Source of the DNA: Parietaria judaica
Lineage: Eukaryota; Streptophyta; Magnoliopsida; Rosales; Urticaceae
Length of the DNA stretch: 64,000 nt
Direction of reading: 5' to 3'
Assembly (NCBI GenBank): GCA_954871525.1
Contig: OX940861.1
Location: 39,693,201-39,757,200, forward strand
The notes beneath the pieces were generated by a model that saw nothing but the letters and a program-made list of their open reading frames with translations, ran no database searches and was not told the DNA's origin. This document shows positions 31,203-40,978 of the stretch, in pieces. A program made the translations under genes and the position numbers. The number at the start of each line of letters is the position of its first letter. The first letter of the stretch is position 1.

Positions 31203-31216
31203 CCATTTATAGAAGT
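31203..31216 (-). promoter_or_regulatory. Antisense-gene TATA box in Tat-2
   Basis: Minus-strand ACTTCTATAAATGG, about 40 bp inside the 3' LTR and about 254 bp before the antisense ATG. Conserved in sequence and spacing with Tat-1 (15661-15674). Confidence 0.6.
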
Positions 31217-31239
31217 TTCTCGGGAATCGAAAATTCCCG

Positions 31240-31256
31240 AAAAACTTGGGGGTTAA
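31240..31256 (+). other. Tat-2 polypurine tract
   Basis: AAAAACTTGGGGGTTAA ends exactly at the 3' LTR start. Confidence 0.8.
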
Positions 31257-32305
31257 TGTTACGGGTATTTTTTCGCGACTAATTTCTCGTTTAATTAACG
31301 AAAGCGAGAATTATCCAAAATAATTCTTCTTTTATTAATTATGGTCAATTTCGCCTAAAATATTTGCTGGAGGTCCGTTTTCAAAAAACGAAGGTTCCCG
31401 ATGGTCCCGAAAATATCAAAACACCCAAAAACGACATAAAGTTTGCGAAAATCGGCCTCGGGGACCACCCGAGGCCTCCGAGGGCCCTCCGGGCCCTCCG
31501 GGTGGGCCCCAACGCCCCTCAGCAGGGCCCACGAAGGTCAAAGCTGACCCAGCCACGTGTCAACACGCCATTGGGCGCGAGGGCCACGTCTCAGCCAACC
31601 ACAGCGCGACGCGTGGACGCTGAGTCAGCAAGACTTGGAGCCAAAGTTTCAGCGACCCGCCGCCTTCCGGCCGCGCGTGAGGGCGCGTCGTTGCTCCGAT
31701 CGCCGTGATTCTTGCGGCAATGGATCGGCCACGTCCCGGGGAGTCAGAAAAACATATAATTTTCCCCCAGGGGCCTCCCGGATGAGGAGATAATTGCAAA
31801 ACAGAACCCCGGTTTTTTCCTATAAATTGGGGTTCGATCTCCACCATTTCTAGACGGATTTTCACTCGACCAAACACTTGGGAAACGCCCAAAACACTCC
31901 CAAAACTCTCTCGAGACTTCCAAAAACCGATATTCACTCAAATACCCCGCTAATGTTGAGCGTCGGAGGTGAATCGGGGGGCAAAACCCTCGTTTCTCCC
32001 TGACCACGGTGTTATTTTGTCAGGTCCCGGAAGAGAAAAATCCGACCAAAGCGGAAGCTCTGACGAAATTCCTACTCGGTTCTTGGCCCGCCTGATAGGA
32101 CCAGTCCTCCGCGGTGTCCAGTCTATCCCCCCAGTCCATTGCGCGGCTGAGGGTATAGCCTGGGGACACGAGCCTGGGCCCACAATTCAGGACGAGGGGC
32201 CCGACTTAGGGGAACTTTTGCCCAGATCCACAAGACGACGTTAAAGCCCGGCCCAACACGAGCAACTGGGCCGCTAATGGATTGAAGCATTTTTCTGCAT
32301 CAACA
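31257..32305 (+). repeat. Tat-2 3' LTR
   Basis: 1,049 bp, TGTTACGGG...GCATCAACA, nearly identical to the 5' LTR. Its TATA box reads TATAAATT (31821-31828). Confidence 0.96.
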
Positions 32306-32310
32306 ATTGG
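32306..32310. repeat. Target-site duplication of Tat-2 (right)
   Basis: ATTGG, identical to 18433-18437. Confidence 0.95.
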
Positions 32311-32936
32311 TATGCTTGATTTCCCTAATTTAGACATTTTATCAAACAGATGGAATGCACAAGAAACGATTCACAGCTTCAAGAATTCTTAAACCCTAAA
32401 TACCGATTCCAGAACATGATGAACCCACAAAACCCTCACAAGACACGAACCGAAGAAGAGAGAATCGGGTTTACTCATTTTAATCACAAAAAGCACGAAG
32501 TATGGATGAGAATCAAGTTGCGATTGAGCTTACCATGAAGTCTCGGGTTGCAATGCGACCCCAGCCGAGTCGAGGTTGCGAGGCGAGTCCAGGCGAGGAC
32601 CTTGCCGGAAGCCAGCTGCTTGCGAGACAAGTCCAGGCGATCGATTTGCGAGGCGACTCCATGCGAGTCCACCGGAGTTTGTGCGACGATGTTTGTTTTG
32701 TGGGAAGAGGAGAAATCGTGGGAGAAAGGAGAAAGAGAGAGAGATTTTGGGTCGTGTTCGAGAAGAGTTCGAGGGAGAGAAAGGGAAAGAGGGGTAAAAA
32801 TTAGGGCAAAAATAATAATGTGTGTTAATTGAAGTGGGTATTAATTAATCAGGGGCAAAATCGTCAAAAATTGGGCAAAGTTTAAAATTATGTATTTTTT
32901 CAATATGGGTTTAAAACTTTAATAATAGTGTTTTTT
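32311..32936. mobile_element. Right terminal region of the DUF1985-Ulp1 MULE
   Basis: This continues the MULE beyond Tat-2. A GC-richer block with GCGAGGCGAGTCCA-like words (about 32560-32680) is followed by a GAGAGA tract (about 32730-32800) and an AT-rich tail with GGGCAAAATCGTCAAAAATT and GGGCAAAG words. This order is common at Mutator-like terminal regions. The outer end is probably near 32936, but the matching left end is outside the window, so the boundary is not proven. It likely holds the promoter and first exon of the leftward gene; no exon could be assigned. Confidence 0.45.
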
Positions 32937-32944
32937 TGCCATTT

Positions 32945-33799
32945 TTCAAGTTTCTCAATTGATTTTTATTAATTAACAAAAGAAAAATTATTTAAATTAA
33001 TTTTTCTTTTATTAATTATGATCAATTTCGCTCAAAATATTCACCGGAAGTCCGTTTTTGAAAAACAAAGGGTCCAGATGATCCCAAAAATATCAAAACA
33101 CACAAAATCGATATAAAATTTGTGTAAAACGGCCTCGATAAACACCCGGGGCCTCCGGGACACGCCGGGAAACACCAGAGCGGGCCCCACAGGCCCCAAG
33201 GCCACCCGAATGGGTCCCACAGCCCCCAAGGGCCACTGCCGCGTGTCAGACGGCCCACCAGGTCCACCAAGGGTCAAAATTGACCCCGCCACGTGTCGAT
33301 TCCTCATTGGACGCGCGGAAACCCACTAGCCAATCACAGCACGCCACGTAGGCGGTGACGCAGGCGCTGACGTCAGCCAGGGCTTCTCTGCGCGTGGCAT
33401 TGCACCGCCGCCACCGTTCCCGCGCGTGCGGGCGCATCGCTGCTCCGATCGGCCTGAAAATTGCGGCGTTGGATCGGCCACGTCTGGGGGACCCAGAAAA
33501 ACATATAATATTTCCCGGGGGCTTCCTAGAGTAATAATTATTCACGTTTTAACCCCCGGACCCTTCTATAAATAGGAACGTGATTTACACTTAACGGTAA
33601 CTCGATTCTCACCCCGGAAATTCGCCTAAAGTGGAGTTTGCCACGGATTTCTGGTCCTGAGTCAATGGAGGGTTCTTTTGACTCGAAAGTCCAGGAGCCC
33701 AAGCCCGAGAGTCATAAAAATCAACAAGACGACATTGGGCCCGGCCCAACACGAGCAATTGGGCCGCTGAGTGTTTGAAGCATTTTTCTGCATCAACAC
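32945..33799 (+). repeat. Diverged LTR remnant of the Tat-1/Tat-2 family (first)
   Basis: Homologous to the Tat LTRs from the AATTAAC-rich start region through CCGGAAGTCCGTTTTTGAAAAA (near 33045), CCACGTGTC (33290), a TATA box CTATAAATAG (about 33569-33578) and the terminal GCATTTTTCTGCATCAACA at 33799. It lacks about 250 bp between the TATA region and the end. It is a solo LTR or deletion product. No matching target duplication was found. Confidence 0.75.
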
Positions 33800-34340
33800 A
33801 GATGTTCCTAAAAATATCAAGATACCCAAAAATGACGTAAAGTTTGTAAACTTTGGCCTCGGGGGACTCCCAGGACCAAAAAACGGCCCCGGGAGCACCC
33901 GGACGGGCCCCACAGGGCCCCGTGGACCCACACACACAACCACACGCTGCCACGTGTCACCTGCAGCCTTCACGCGTCTGCCCGCGCGCAGCACGCGCTC
34001 GCACACGCCTTCCAAGAGGTTGACGTCGCTTAAAGGCCAAGTTTCCAGCGTGAACCACCCACGTTTGTCGCGCGTGAGGGCGCGTCCGGCATTGGATTGG
34101 GACGCCGATTGCGGAATTGGATTGGCCACGTCCCGAGGACCCAAAAAACTATATAATTTTGCTCCAGGGGCCTCCTGGATCAATAGATAATTGCGTTTGA
34201 ATCCCCGCGTTCTCTTATAAATAGAAGCTCCATTTCACCTCAACGGTAACTCATTCTCACATTCGGGAACTCGCCTAAAACTCTCTCTACTCCCTCTAAA
34301 CTCGCATCCCTCTCAAATATCGCTATAATATTGAGCCTCG
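33800..34340 (+). repeat. Truncated LTR remnant of the same family (second)
   Basis: Starts abruptly at CAGATGTTCC, about 140 bp into the LTR, directly after the first remnant, and runs past a TATA box CTTATAAATAG (about 34215) to ATATTGAGC near 34337, where similarity stops. Both LTR ends are missing. The junction looks like recombination between related LTRs. Confidence 0.7.
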
Positions 34341-34819
34341 CGAAAGAGGCGCCAGGCGAGGCTGTTCTCATTTTTTGCTTCGAGAAGTTTGCAAAAAAAT
34401 TGTCTATTTACGCAATTAAACTGAAACAAAAACAATAAAAAGAGAATAAATACCTCGATGTTAGGCACCCAGATCGTCATAAAACATTAGTATTTTCTCA
34501 AGTCTATTCTAGATCCCAAAGCTTTACTTCTTTCTTTTTCTTCTTTCTCATGTTTCGCCGCAGATGATAGCTAGGCATTGTGAAAAAAAAGAAAGTTAGA
34601 AATTTTTTCTAGCAGTTTTTAAAAAATCAAAAACAACACGCTAATCGAGATTTTGAGCAACAACAAGCTAATCTTCATAGATTCAACATTGGTCAAAGTA
34701 CTGGAAACAGGTTTGCCGATTACCCGAAAGTCGAGTTTACGATCAACATTAAACTTTTTCGTTCTTTATTTTCTCGTATCATGCATACATAATTAATATG
34801 CATCAATAAAACTCTATAA
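34341..34819. other. Unassigned AT-rich intergenic DNA
   Basis: No gene or family recognised. CCTCGC...GCGAGG near 34344-34373 can form a short hairpin. Confidence 0.4.
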
Positions 34820-34827
34820 AAGTTTTT

Positions 34828-35622
34828 AGGGTTAATTGCGGCAATAATGCATAATTTTTTGGTCAAGATGGGTTTTAGTTCCCCAACCTTTCAAAGTGTG
34901 GGCAAAAATACACAACGTTTGTTGAATGTAAAATTCGTTGGTCCATCTGTTAGGGATGTTAAATTCTGCTGATGTGGCATCGTTAAACTGCCAAATGGAC
35001 TGCCAACTTGTAATATTAATTACATAACCTAATTAATAAGAATAAATTAAAATATTTTAATTATGATTCAAAAAATAAATTAAAACTTTAAATTAACGAG
35101 CAATACTTATTTAACGGGTAGTTCCTATGTTTAAACTCGTGCTTCAATACTATTCACATCTTTACTATGTCGGTTTTTAAATTACAGTTGTTTATAATAA
35201 TAGGTAGTTTTCCCAACATTTTAGTCGTTTATAATAAACCTTCGTTATGTAATCTTTGCAAATTTTAGTCGTGTTTGATAATCCGTCGTTTTTTAAAATT
35301 TTAGTCATGTTTAACGAAGAGTCTGTAAGATTTTTAGGGGGGAGTAAAAATTTTTTATTTAATTTAAAGTATTAATTTGTTTTTTAAATCATAATTAAAA
35401 TATGATTTAATTTATTCTTATTCATTAAGTTATGTAATTAATATTACAAGTTGACAGTCCATTTGACAGTTTAACGATGTCACATCAGCAGAATTTAACT
35501 TCCGTTAGGACCAACGGATTTTACATTCAAAAAACGTTGTGTATTTTTTCCAACACTTTGAAAGGTTAGGGACCTAAAACCCCTCCTGACCAAAGATTGT
35601 GCATTATTGCCGTAATTAACCT
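34828..35622. mobile_element. MITE with about 260-bp terminal inverted repeats
   Basis: A 795-bp non-autonomous DNA transposon. The left end AGGGTTAATTGCGGCAATAA and the reverse complement of the right end AGGTTAATTACGGCAATAA match, and the match continues for about 260 bp (for example TTAAATTCTGCTGATGTG on both arms). AAGTTTTT flanks it on both sides (34820-34827 and 35623-35630). Long inverted repeats and an 8-bp duplication suggest a Mutator-like MITE; the superfamily is not certain. It has no coding capacity. Confidence 0.85.
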
Positions 35623-35630
35623 AAGTTTTT

Positions 35631-36130
35631 ATATATTGTTGTTTTAGAACTATGATCCTAACGAAGGATCAACGAAGTCCATATTTTTCACTAATCAGTT
35701 CAAGAAAGGTGAACAAGTTTCCTTCAAAAATCTTACTCAATGTTACGAGACAAACCCGAAATCATAAGCGGTAACAAGTTCCGAAACTCTATATCAACAC
35801 ATTAATATCAAAACTACCTGAAATTGTAGCTTAAGGTTCCTCGACAACCCGAATTCCCTTTCGATCACCCTTCACGGGCTCAACGGACAGTCACTTGTTC
35901 GACGAATCTGTGGAAAAAGACGCGGATTCAAACCGATATTCCGGGTTCCATACAAACAAACAAATAAACAAAAAAAAATCAGATTGGATTCTAAGTTCTC
36001 GGATGAACAGTAGCTAGTCTAGAAATCCAAGTACTGGCCTGCGTTACTCGGAGTAAAGATGGAGCGATCTCGGAGATGATACAGAGAGATTCAACGCGGC
36101 GGAGAGCTTCGAGGGTCGCTTTGGCTTGCC
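35631..36130. other. Unassigned intergenic sequence before the TPR fragment
   Basis: No coding segment or known element recognised. The last 100 bp may be the former 5' untranslated region of the TPR fragment. Confidence 0.35.
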
Positions 36131-36161
36131 TTCTTCTTGACGAACGAAGACGACGACGGCA

Positions 36162-36300
36162 ATGGCGGAAGCCGGGACGGCGGTCGCGGCGGAGCCTTCG
36201 CTGAAGGAGGAAGGGAACGAGTTCTTCAAAGTCCGGAACTTCCTCAGGCCATCAAAGCCCATCCAATGCCGCTCTATCAGAAGAAGAGAGAGATGTGTGT
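36162..36300 (+). pseudogene. Fragment of a tetratricopeptide-repeat (TPR) protein gene
   Basis: From ATG 36162 the frame reads MAEAGTAVAAEPSLKEEGNEFFK, after which the reading frame must change to continue as QAIKAHP. EGNEFFK...QAIKAHP is the pattern of helix A and helix B of a first TPR repeat, as in co-chaperone-type TPR proteins. Between the two parts about seven residues are missing and the frame shifts. Only this first repeat is present; no downstream exons were found. It is a broken gene end, perhaps a captured or translocated fragment. The parent gene cannot be named. Confidence 0.5.
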
Positions 36301-36629
36301 GATGGGTCGGTCAGGTCATAAGGCTTTATATACTATATACAGTATACTATATAGCTCAAGGAGTCATTGATAAGTGTCAGCGAGTTGTTGTAAGTGTCAG
36401 AAAGATGAGATGGGTCGGTCAAAAAAGAAGAGATGTGATGGTACGTGTCAACGAGTGGGTTGTTCAATCTACTATGTACACGTAAGAAGATAAACAAACA
36501 GTGCATTATCTAAGGGTTTGCGTGGTTAGTGGTAATTCTAGTACATATTTTTACGTGAGTTTACGAGTTCATATTTTATGAGAAGTAAATGATTGCCCCG
36601 CGTGTGTGTATATATATATGTATATATAA

Positions 36630-36711
36630 ATTTGGTTAATAATACTATTTAATTTATACTGAATATATCTAGTAATGCGATAATGTATTATAATCTTGGT
36701 CAATAATGTCA
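36630..36711 (+). repeat. Possible truncated SINE 3' part
   Basis: TAATCTTGGTCAATAATGTCAC at 36690-36711 and the preceding 60 bp resemble 37800-37882 (TAATCTTGGTCAATAGTATCAC), the sequence that follows the SINE at 37702. It may be a second, 5'-truncated copy. Confidence 0.35.
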
Positions 36712-36719
36712 CTTTAAAA

Positions 36720-37571
36720 TAAGGTTTTAAATGCCGTTTGTCGACGCCGTTTCGCAATTTTCATTTTACGGACATATCGCTTGCCGATGGGTATGCCGAT
36801 GGGCAAATTGAAAAAAAAAAAATACCGCACGCCGAAAATACTGCATATTTTTCATGGGCATACCGCATGTCGATGGGTTTTTCGACGGATATTTTGGAAC
36901 ATAATACAAGAATTCCATATATATTATTAGCTTCAAACATTATATATATAAATTTAAAATATTATAGTTGTAATATAATAAAAAAAATATAATTACAAGG
37001 CCTAATTTCATTAAAATATAGAACAATATGATTTAAGTTCATAAAAATTATCTTAATTGATACTCTAATTTTTATTTAAAGGCCCAAAAAAAGCCTATAA
37101 AAACCAAACTCATCAATTCAAAACCCTACACCTCATCATATTTAAACAACATTTCTAAACCCTAGCCTCCTCACCATTCTCTCAATTTTTCCCTCTCTTT
37201 CATCCCTCTCTCCTCTCTCTTTTTCATCCATCTCTCTATCCGTCTCTTTCATCTCTCTTTCCCATCTCTCATTAATCTCTCTGTTTCTCTCATCTCCTCT
37301 CTATACGCGCTTCTCCCTGGACCGCCGGCATACTTGGCCGTGACCAACCGCCGAGAGAAGAGGGCGAAAAATAGAGTTTTGTGGGCTTTCAAGGTCTGTG
37401 TCGTCGTTTTGCTTCGAAAAAACGACATACGACGTGATTTAAGGCTACCGAATGACATGTCGCGAAAAGTTGGAAAACGACAGCGAAACGACGAGGATGT
37501 CGTTTCGCATATCTTCGAAAAACGACATTCGGTGGATATGTCGTGCGAAAATCTCGATATTTTATACCTTG
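36720..37571. mobile_element. Non-autonomous hAT-like element
   Basis: The left end TAAGGTTTTAAATG and the reverse complement of the right end CAAGGTATAAAATA are similar. The flanks CTTTAAAA (36712-36719) and CCTTAAAA (37572-37579) match at 7 of 8 bases, as expected for an 8-bp hAT duplication. Inside are CCGATGGG and ACGACAT/ATGTCGT words. A CTATAAAAACC box (about 37097) is followed by a long CT-rich tract, which looks like a plant promoter and leader. The 92-codon ORF at 37334-37612 has no recognised domain and crosses the element end. Confidence 0.45.
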
Positions 37572-37701
37572 CCTTAAAACAAAGAGTGCATTATTTGATG
37601 CATGTGATATAGTGACGGGCTACCACATGATAATTAAACAGAGATGTTGGATACTTTCACCTATTATTTTAAAGTTTAAATACACGATAGAACATAATCA
37701 A

Positions 37702-37882
37702 GCTTGTTTGGCCTAGTGGTAAAGCCACTACAATAAGACTATTCATGAGGTCTTGGGTTCAATCCCTTGAGACACAGAAATTGTGTAATATATGTAATCT
37801 TAGCCGATAGTGCCGGTTATTCTTACCGTGACAAATATCTTGTAATGTGAGTACATGTAATCTTGGTCAATAGTATCACATA
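37702..37882 (+). mobile_element. tRNA-derived SINE
   Basis: An internal RNA polymerase III promoter is clear: box A TGGCCTAGTGGT (37709-37720) and box B GGTTCAATCCC (37756-37766), 36 bp apart, as in plant tRNA-derived SINEs. The body runs on into TAATCTTGGTCAATAG near 37870. The 3' end and target duplication could not be fixed. It does not fold as a functional tRNA: spacing and arms are wrong. Confidence 0.65.
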
Positions 37883-38749
37883 TATGCAAAATTTGGATAT
37901 TTTTAACGTAATTAACTCTAAAATAAGTGTTGAAAGAAGAGAAAAGGATAAGACTGAATTGATGGTAAGTGTCACTGAGTGGGTTCTTCAACGGAGGGTA
38001 ACATTATATTATTTGCGGCAAAAACACTCAAAGTTTATCAAAAATATAAGAATTAGACAAAAGTTTTAGCACAAGGATTTATGTTTTATCTTTTTTCACT
38101 GACCAAGGTCTGAAAACATACGAGAAAAAAATATTAACCGTAAACGCATATTTCAAATTTTAATAACTTTTTGAAATAGTTATGTAAAAAAAATGTGTTA
38201 TATATCTTAGTTATGGTTTACATAAAATGAATCTCGTTGAAAATCCTAACAAATTATGGTGAAGAATATTTAAGATTGGTCCCGAGATTGACGGACTCGA
38301 AGGAATGGCGGGCTTCGGAGAAGGAGTCGTCCGGAACTAGCCCTAACTTGAAGATATGACGAGCTTTGGAGAAAGGGATTCGCCTAGGCTTAAGCTTGGA
38401 ACGAACGCTAACTAGCAAGTAAACTAGCTCAGTGAGGACCCTGGCGAGCAAGGTCGTTGACTCTCCGTACTAGAGGGGATGGTGAATTTTAGAGGAGAGG
38501 GTAGGAGCAAAGAACTCGAATTCTAGATAAAGAAACTCTGGCTCCAAATTGTGTAGAAAAAAAGTGAAATAAATGGTTTATTTATGCAATTTGTTTGATT
38601 TGACATACTAGAAATGCTTGCTTTATTACAAGCTGAGACTCTCAACATTAACATTGTCCTTAGACAAGTTTGACGACTTACGAAGGAGGCTAATTTATTT
38701 ATACTAGCGTTGACAAGCACTATAGAGGACTTAAGGATTTTGTATTTTT
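37883..38749. other. Unassigned intergenic DNA
   Basis: Mostly AT-rich. Between 38275 and 38510 it is GC-richer and contains two similar words (GGCGGGCTTCGGAGAAGG and GACGAGCTTTGGAGAAAG). No gene or known element recognised. Confidence 0.4.
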
Positions 38750-38755
38750 TTCGAG

Positions 38756-39098
38756 GTGGATGTCCATTCAAAGAAAGCTCCAAATATCATTTTAGTAGTT
38801 TGGCTTTCTCCCTTTGCATCTTGGTTAAAATGCAATATTGATGGCTCTTGTCATGGTATGCGAGGTGTGGGTGGGGCTGGAGGGATTTTCGGAACCTACG
38901 GCATCCTTTATGACTCGTTCGCTTTTCGTATCGACTCTGCTTTTGCCGTTGAAGTTGAACTGAACTCTGCTATTAGAGCTGCACACCCATCGATCGCGAT
39001 CGATCGCGAAAAAATCGTGAAAAATCGTGAAAAATGGAGTCGCGACGCGTCGTGGTTGCCGGAATCGCGACCGGTCGTGGCTTCGTCGCGATGGCAGG

Positions 39099-39136
<38 letters not shown>

Positions 39137-39430
39137 CTGCAGAGGGCGGAGTCGCGACTTTCCTCCCCGTTCGCGACCGTTCGCGATTTTCAGCCCACCA
39201 TCGCGAGCCGTCGCGACTCGCCGGAAGCCGTCGCGATTCGTCGAGTCGCCAGTGGCGACCATCGCTGTGCAGCTCTATCTGCTATGTTTGCTATTGAAAA
39301 GACTAACGAGTTTCATTGAGAGAAAGGGTGGCTATAATGTGACTCTAACTACGTTGTTCAACTATTCTAGAAAAAATCACGTGAATTACCTAGAAATTGT
39401 TTGTTTCTTTGATTTTGGTGTTCGTGTTAA
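38756..39430 (+). pseudogene. RNase H domain relic (LINE/RVT_3 type), split by an insertion
   Basis: The first part (38756-38983) reads WLKCNIDGSCHGMRGVGGAG and VEVELNSAIRAA, with the catalytic Asp and Glu positions of the plant RNase H-like (RVT_3) family. After an insertion (about 38984-39266) it resumes as ALSAMFAIEKTNEF and, after frame changes and stops, EKGWL...CDSNYVVQLF (about 39323-39372), which carries the third acidic residue. Such domains sit at the end of plant LINE polyproteins and in many free relics. It is non-functional. Confidence 0.65.
38984..39266. mobile_element. CGCGA-rich insertion in the RNase H relic
   Basis: About 280 bp, unlike its AT-rich surroundings, dense in TCGCGA and CGTCGCGAC words with a (GA)n tract at 39103-39130. 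It splits the RNase H frame at the palindrome AGAGCTGCA/TGCAGCTCT, leaving TGCA on both sides. The ends (CACCCATCGATCG and, reversed, CAGCGATGGTCG) are weakly inverted. The class is unknown. Confidence 0.5.
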
Positions 39431-39432
39431 CT

Positions 39433-40110
39433 GTTGATGTACAAATTCGTCGTTTTATTAATACGACATATCGTACGATTTATGAATTAATTAAATTCGT
39501 GATAAAATAAATTAAGGGATCAAAAAAATATTAATATTCAAATGGGCTCAGTACAAAGCCAAAAGCCTACGAACAGAAGCTAAAGGGCTAAAAGTCCAAA
39601 AGCTGCCTGTCGACAACAAGGAGAATGAAAAGCAAAATCGTCATAAATCTTGTCCGGCCTAATTTATTCAAATCAGGCGGAAGACCAAGAGCACGAATTC
39701 AAATTCCCAACGACTCTATCCGGTCAAGTTTCCAACTCGGCGAAAAAGACGCAGTCATGGAGCGCGTGCCAGCTGGGTAGATAATCAATCCGTTCATCTA
39801 AGATATTCAACCTAAATTTCTAGGAAGTCCAACGGAAAGATTTGAAGGCTATAAATATCAACTCAAACGAAGAAATCTCACACGCATTTACCAGAGGAAA
39901 TCATTGAGAGGTTTCAGTCCGTCATTATACTATATTGAGAACTTTACTTTGTTTTTCTCCTACTTCTTCTCTTCTTTCTCTTTCTCTGAAAAAGATTGCT
40001 GCATGTAGCTGTCTGTTCATGCTTTATATTGCAATAAATTAACAAAGGTTGTAGTCAACTACTGTCATTGGACGAACCTCTCTGAAAAATCATCGTCTTC
40101 ATTTTACTGC
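39433..40110 (+). repeat. Possible solo LTR or promoter-bearing repeat
   Basis: TGATGTACAAATTCG... contains GGCTATAAATATC (about 39848) followed by a pyrimidine-rich leader, the build of a plant LTR. No convincing CA end or target duplication was found, so this is only a suggestion. Confidence 0.25.
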
Positions 40111-40112
40111 TG

Positions 40113-40113
<1 letters not shown>

Positions 40114-40154
<41 letters not shown>
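40114..40154. repeat. (AT)n microsatellite
   Basis: About 40 bp of uninterrupted AT repeat. Confidence 0.95.
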
Positions 40155-40157
<3 letters not shown>

Positions 40158-40161
<4 letters not shown>

Positions 40162-40921
40162 AACACGTACTAAAAGATCAGATTTCACCTAAGCTAGTTA
40201 ATATCATACATCCACATTGTGACTATTGAGGTGAAAAATCACATACATTTCCTACTTTTCAAAGAGAAAAATAGTGTCTTTAATGTAAAGAGTGAAATTG
40301 CTTAGTCATTATGAGATTCCTCGGTCCTCGTAGCAGTTTATTTTTATTATTTATAATTCACACATGTCTTTTTAGATCACATATTTATTGTTTTGGATCA
40401 CTCATAGATTATCTGCATCATATAAAATTATAGATCTATCTATAGTTAGTGTAGTAACAATAACAATGACCTTAACTTTGATTTCCATGTTACTTTAGCA
40501 TCTTGATCGATTCGTGGATCCTCAACTAGTTCGGCATGGGAGCCATCATCGACGCAAGATCTTCCTCCTCACCAATTTTGCCGTCGTCCTCTTCTACAGT
40601 GACTCATCACTCATGCATGCGTCTCTGTCGTGATAGCTGATTCCTCATATTCATTTAAGTGTCTTCATAGAAGATGAAGAAAATATTATCAAGAGAATGG
40701 TTGTATTTAGTATTTACACACTCATAGTCGATACCACTTAAATAGAATAATAGATAGCTTATAGTATTCTTATATTTTCTTAAAAAAATAGTCTTTTTTT
40801 TTTACTTGCTCAGCTCAAGTTTCCATGAACAAGTATAACAACCAATTTATATTAAGTTTATATTTATTTTCTCATCAAACGACCTCCTTTTTAAAACATA
40901 TAGATGAGTGTATGTATAGTT

Positions 40922-40978
<57 letters not shown>

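Larger units (their letters stand above)
18438..32305 (+). mobile_element. Tat-2: young, apparently intact Tat-type LTR retrotransposon (13.9 kb)
   Basis: The element has 1,049-bp LTRs of equal length differing at about six positions, perfect ATTGG target duplications, a primer-binding region, a repetitive leader, ORF1 (20153-20509), an open gag-pol (20510-25969), an internal polypurine-like tract, two tandem arrays (35-bp and 48-bp units), a leftward antisense gene (30956 down to 27827) with its own TATA box, and a polypurine tract. Every part needed for retrotransposition is present. The gag-pol domain order and extra RNase H mark the Tat clade (Retand/Ogre relatives). Antisense ORFs near the 3' end are known for some Tat elements, such as Grande and Retand. 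It inserted in the 5' part of the MULE DUF1985-Ulp1 gene. It may supply proteins to broken relatives such as Tat-1. Confidence 0.96.

Noticed and set aside
37334..37612. 92-codon ORF after a TATA box and CT-rich leader
   Set aside because: The ORF runs past the end of the hAT-like element, has no known domain, and its sequence is dominated by ACGACAT/ATGTCGT words.
37702..37775. Candidate tRNA gene
   Set aside because: Box A and box B are present, but the acceptor, D and anticodon arms do not form and the sequence continues as a SINE body.
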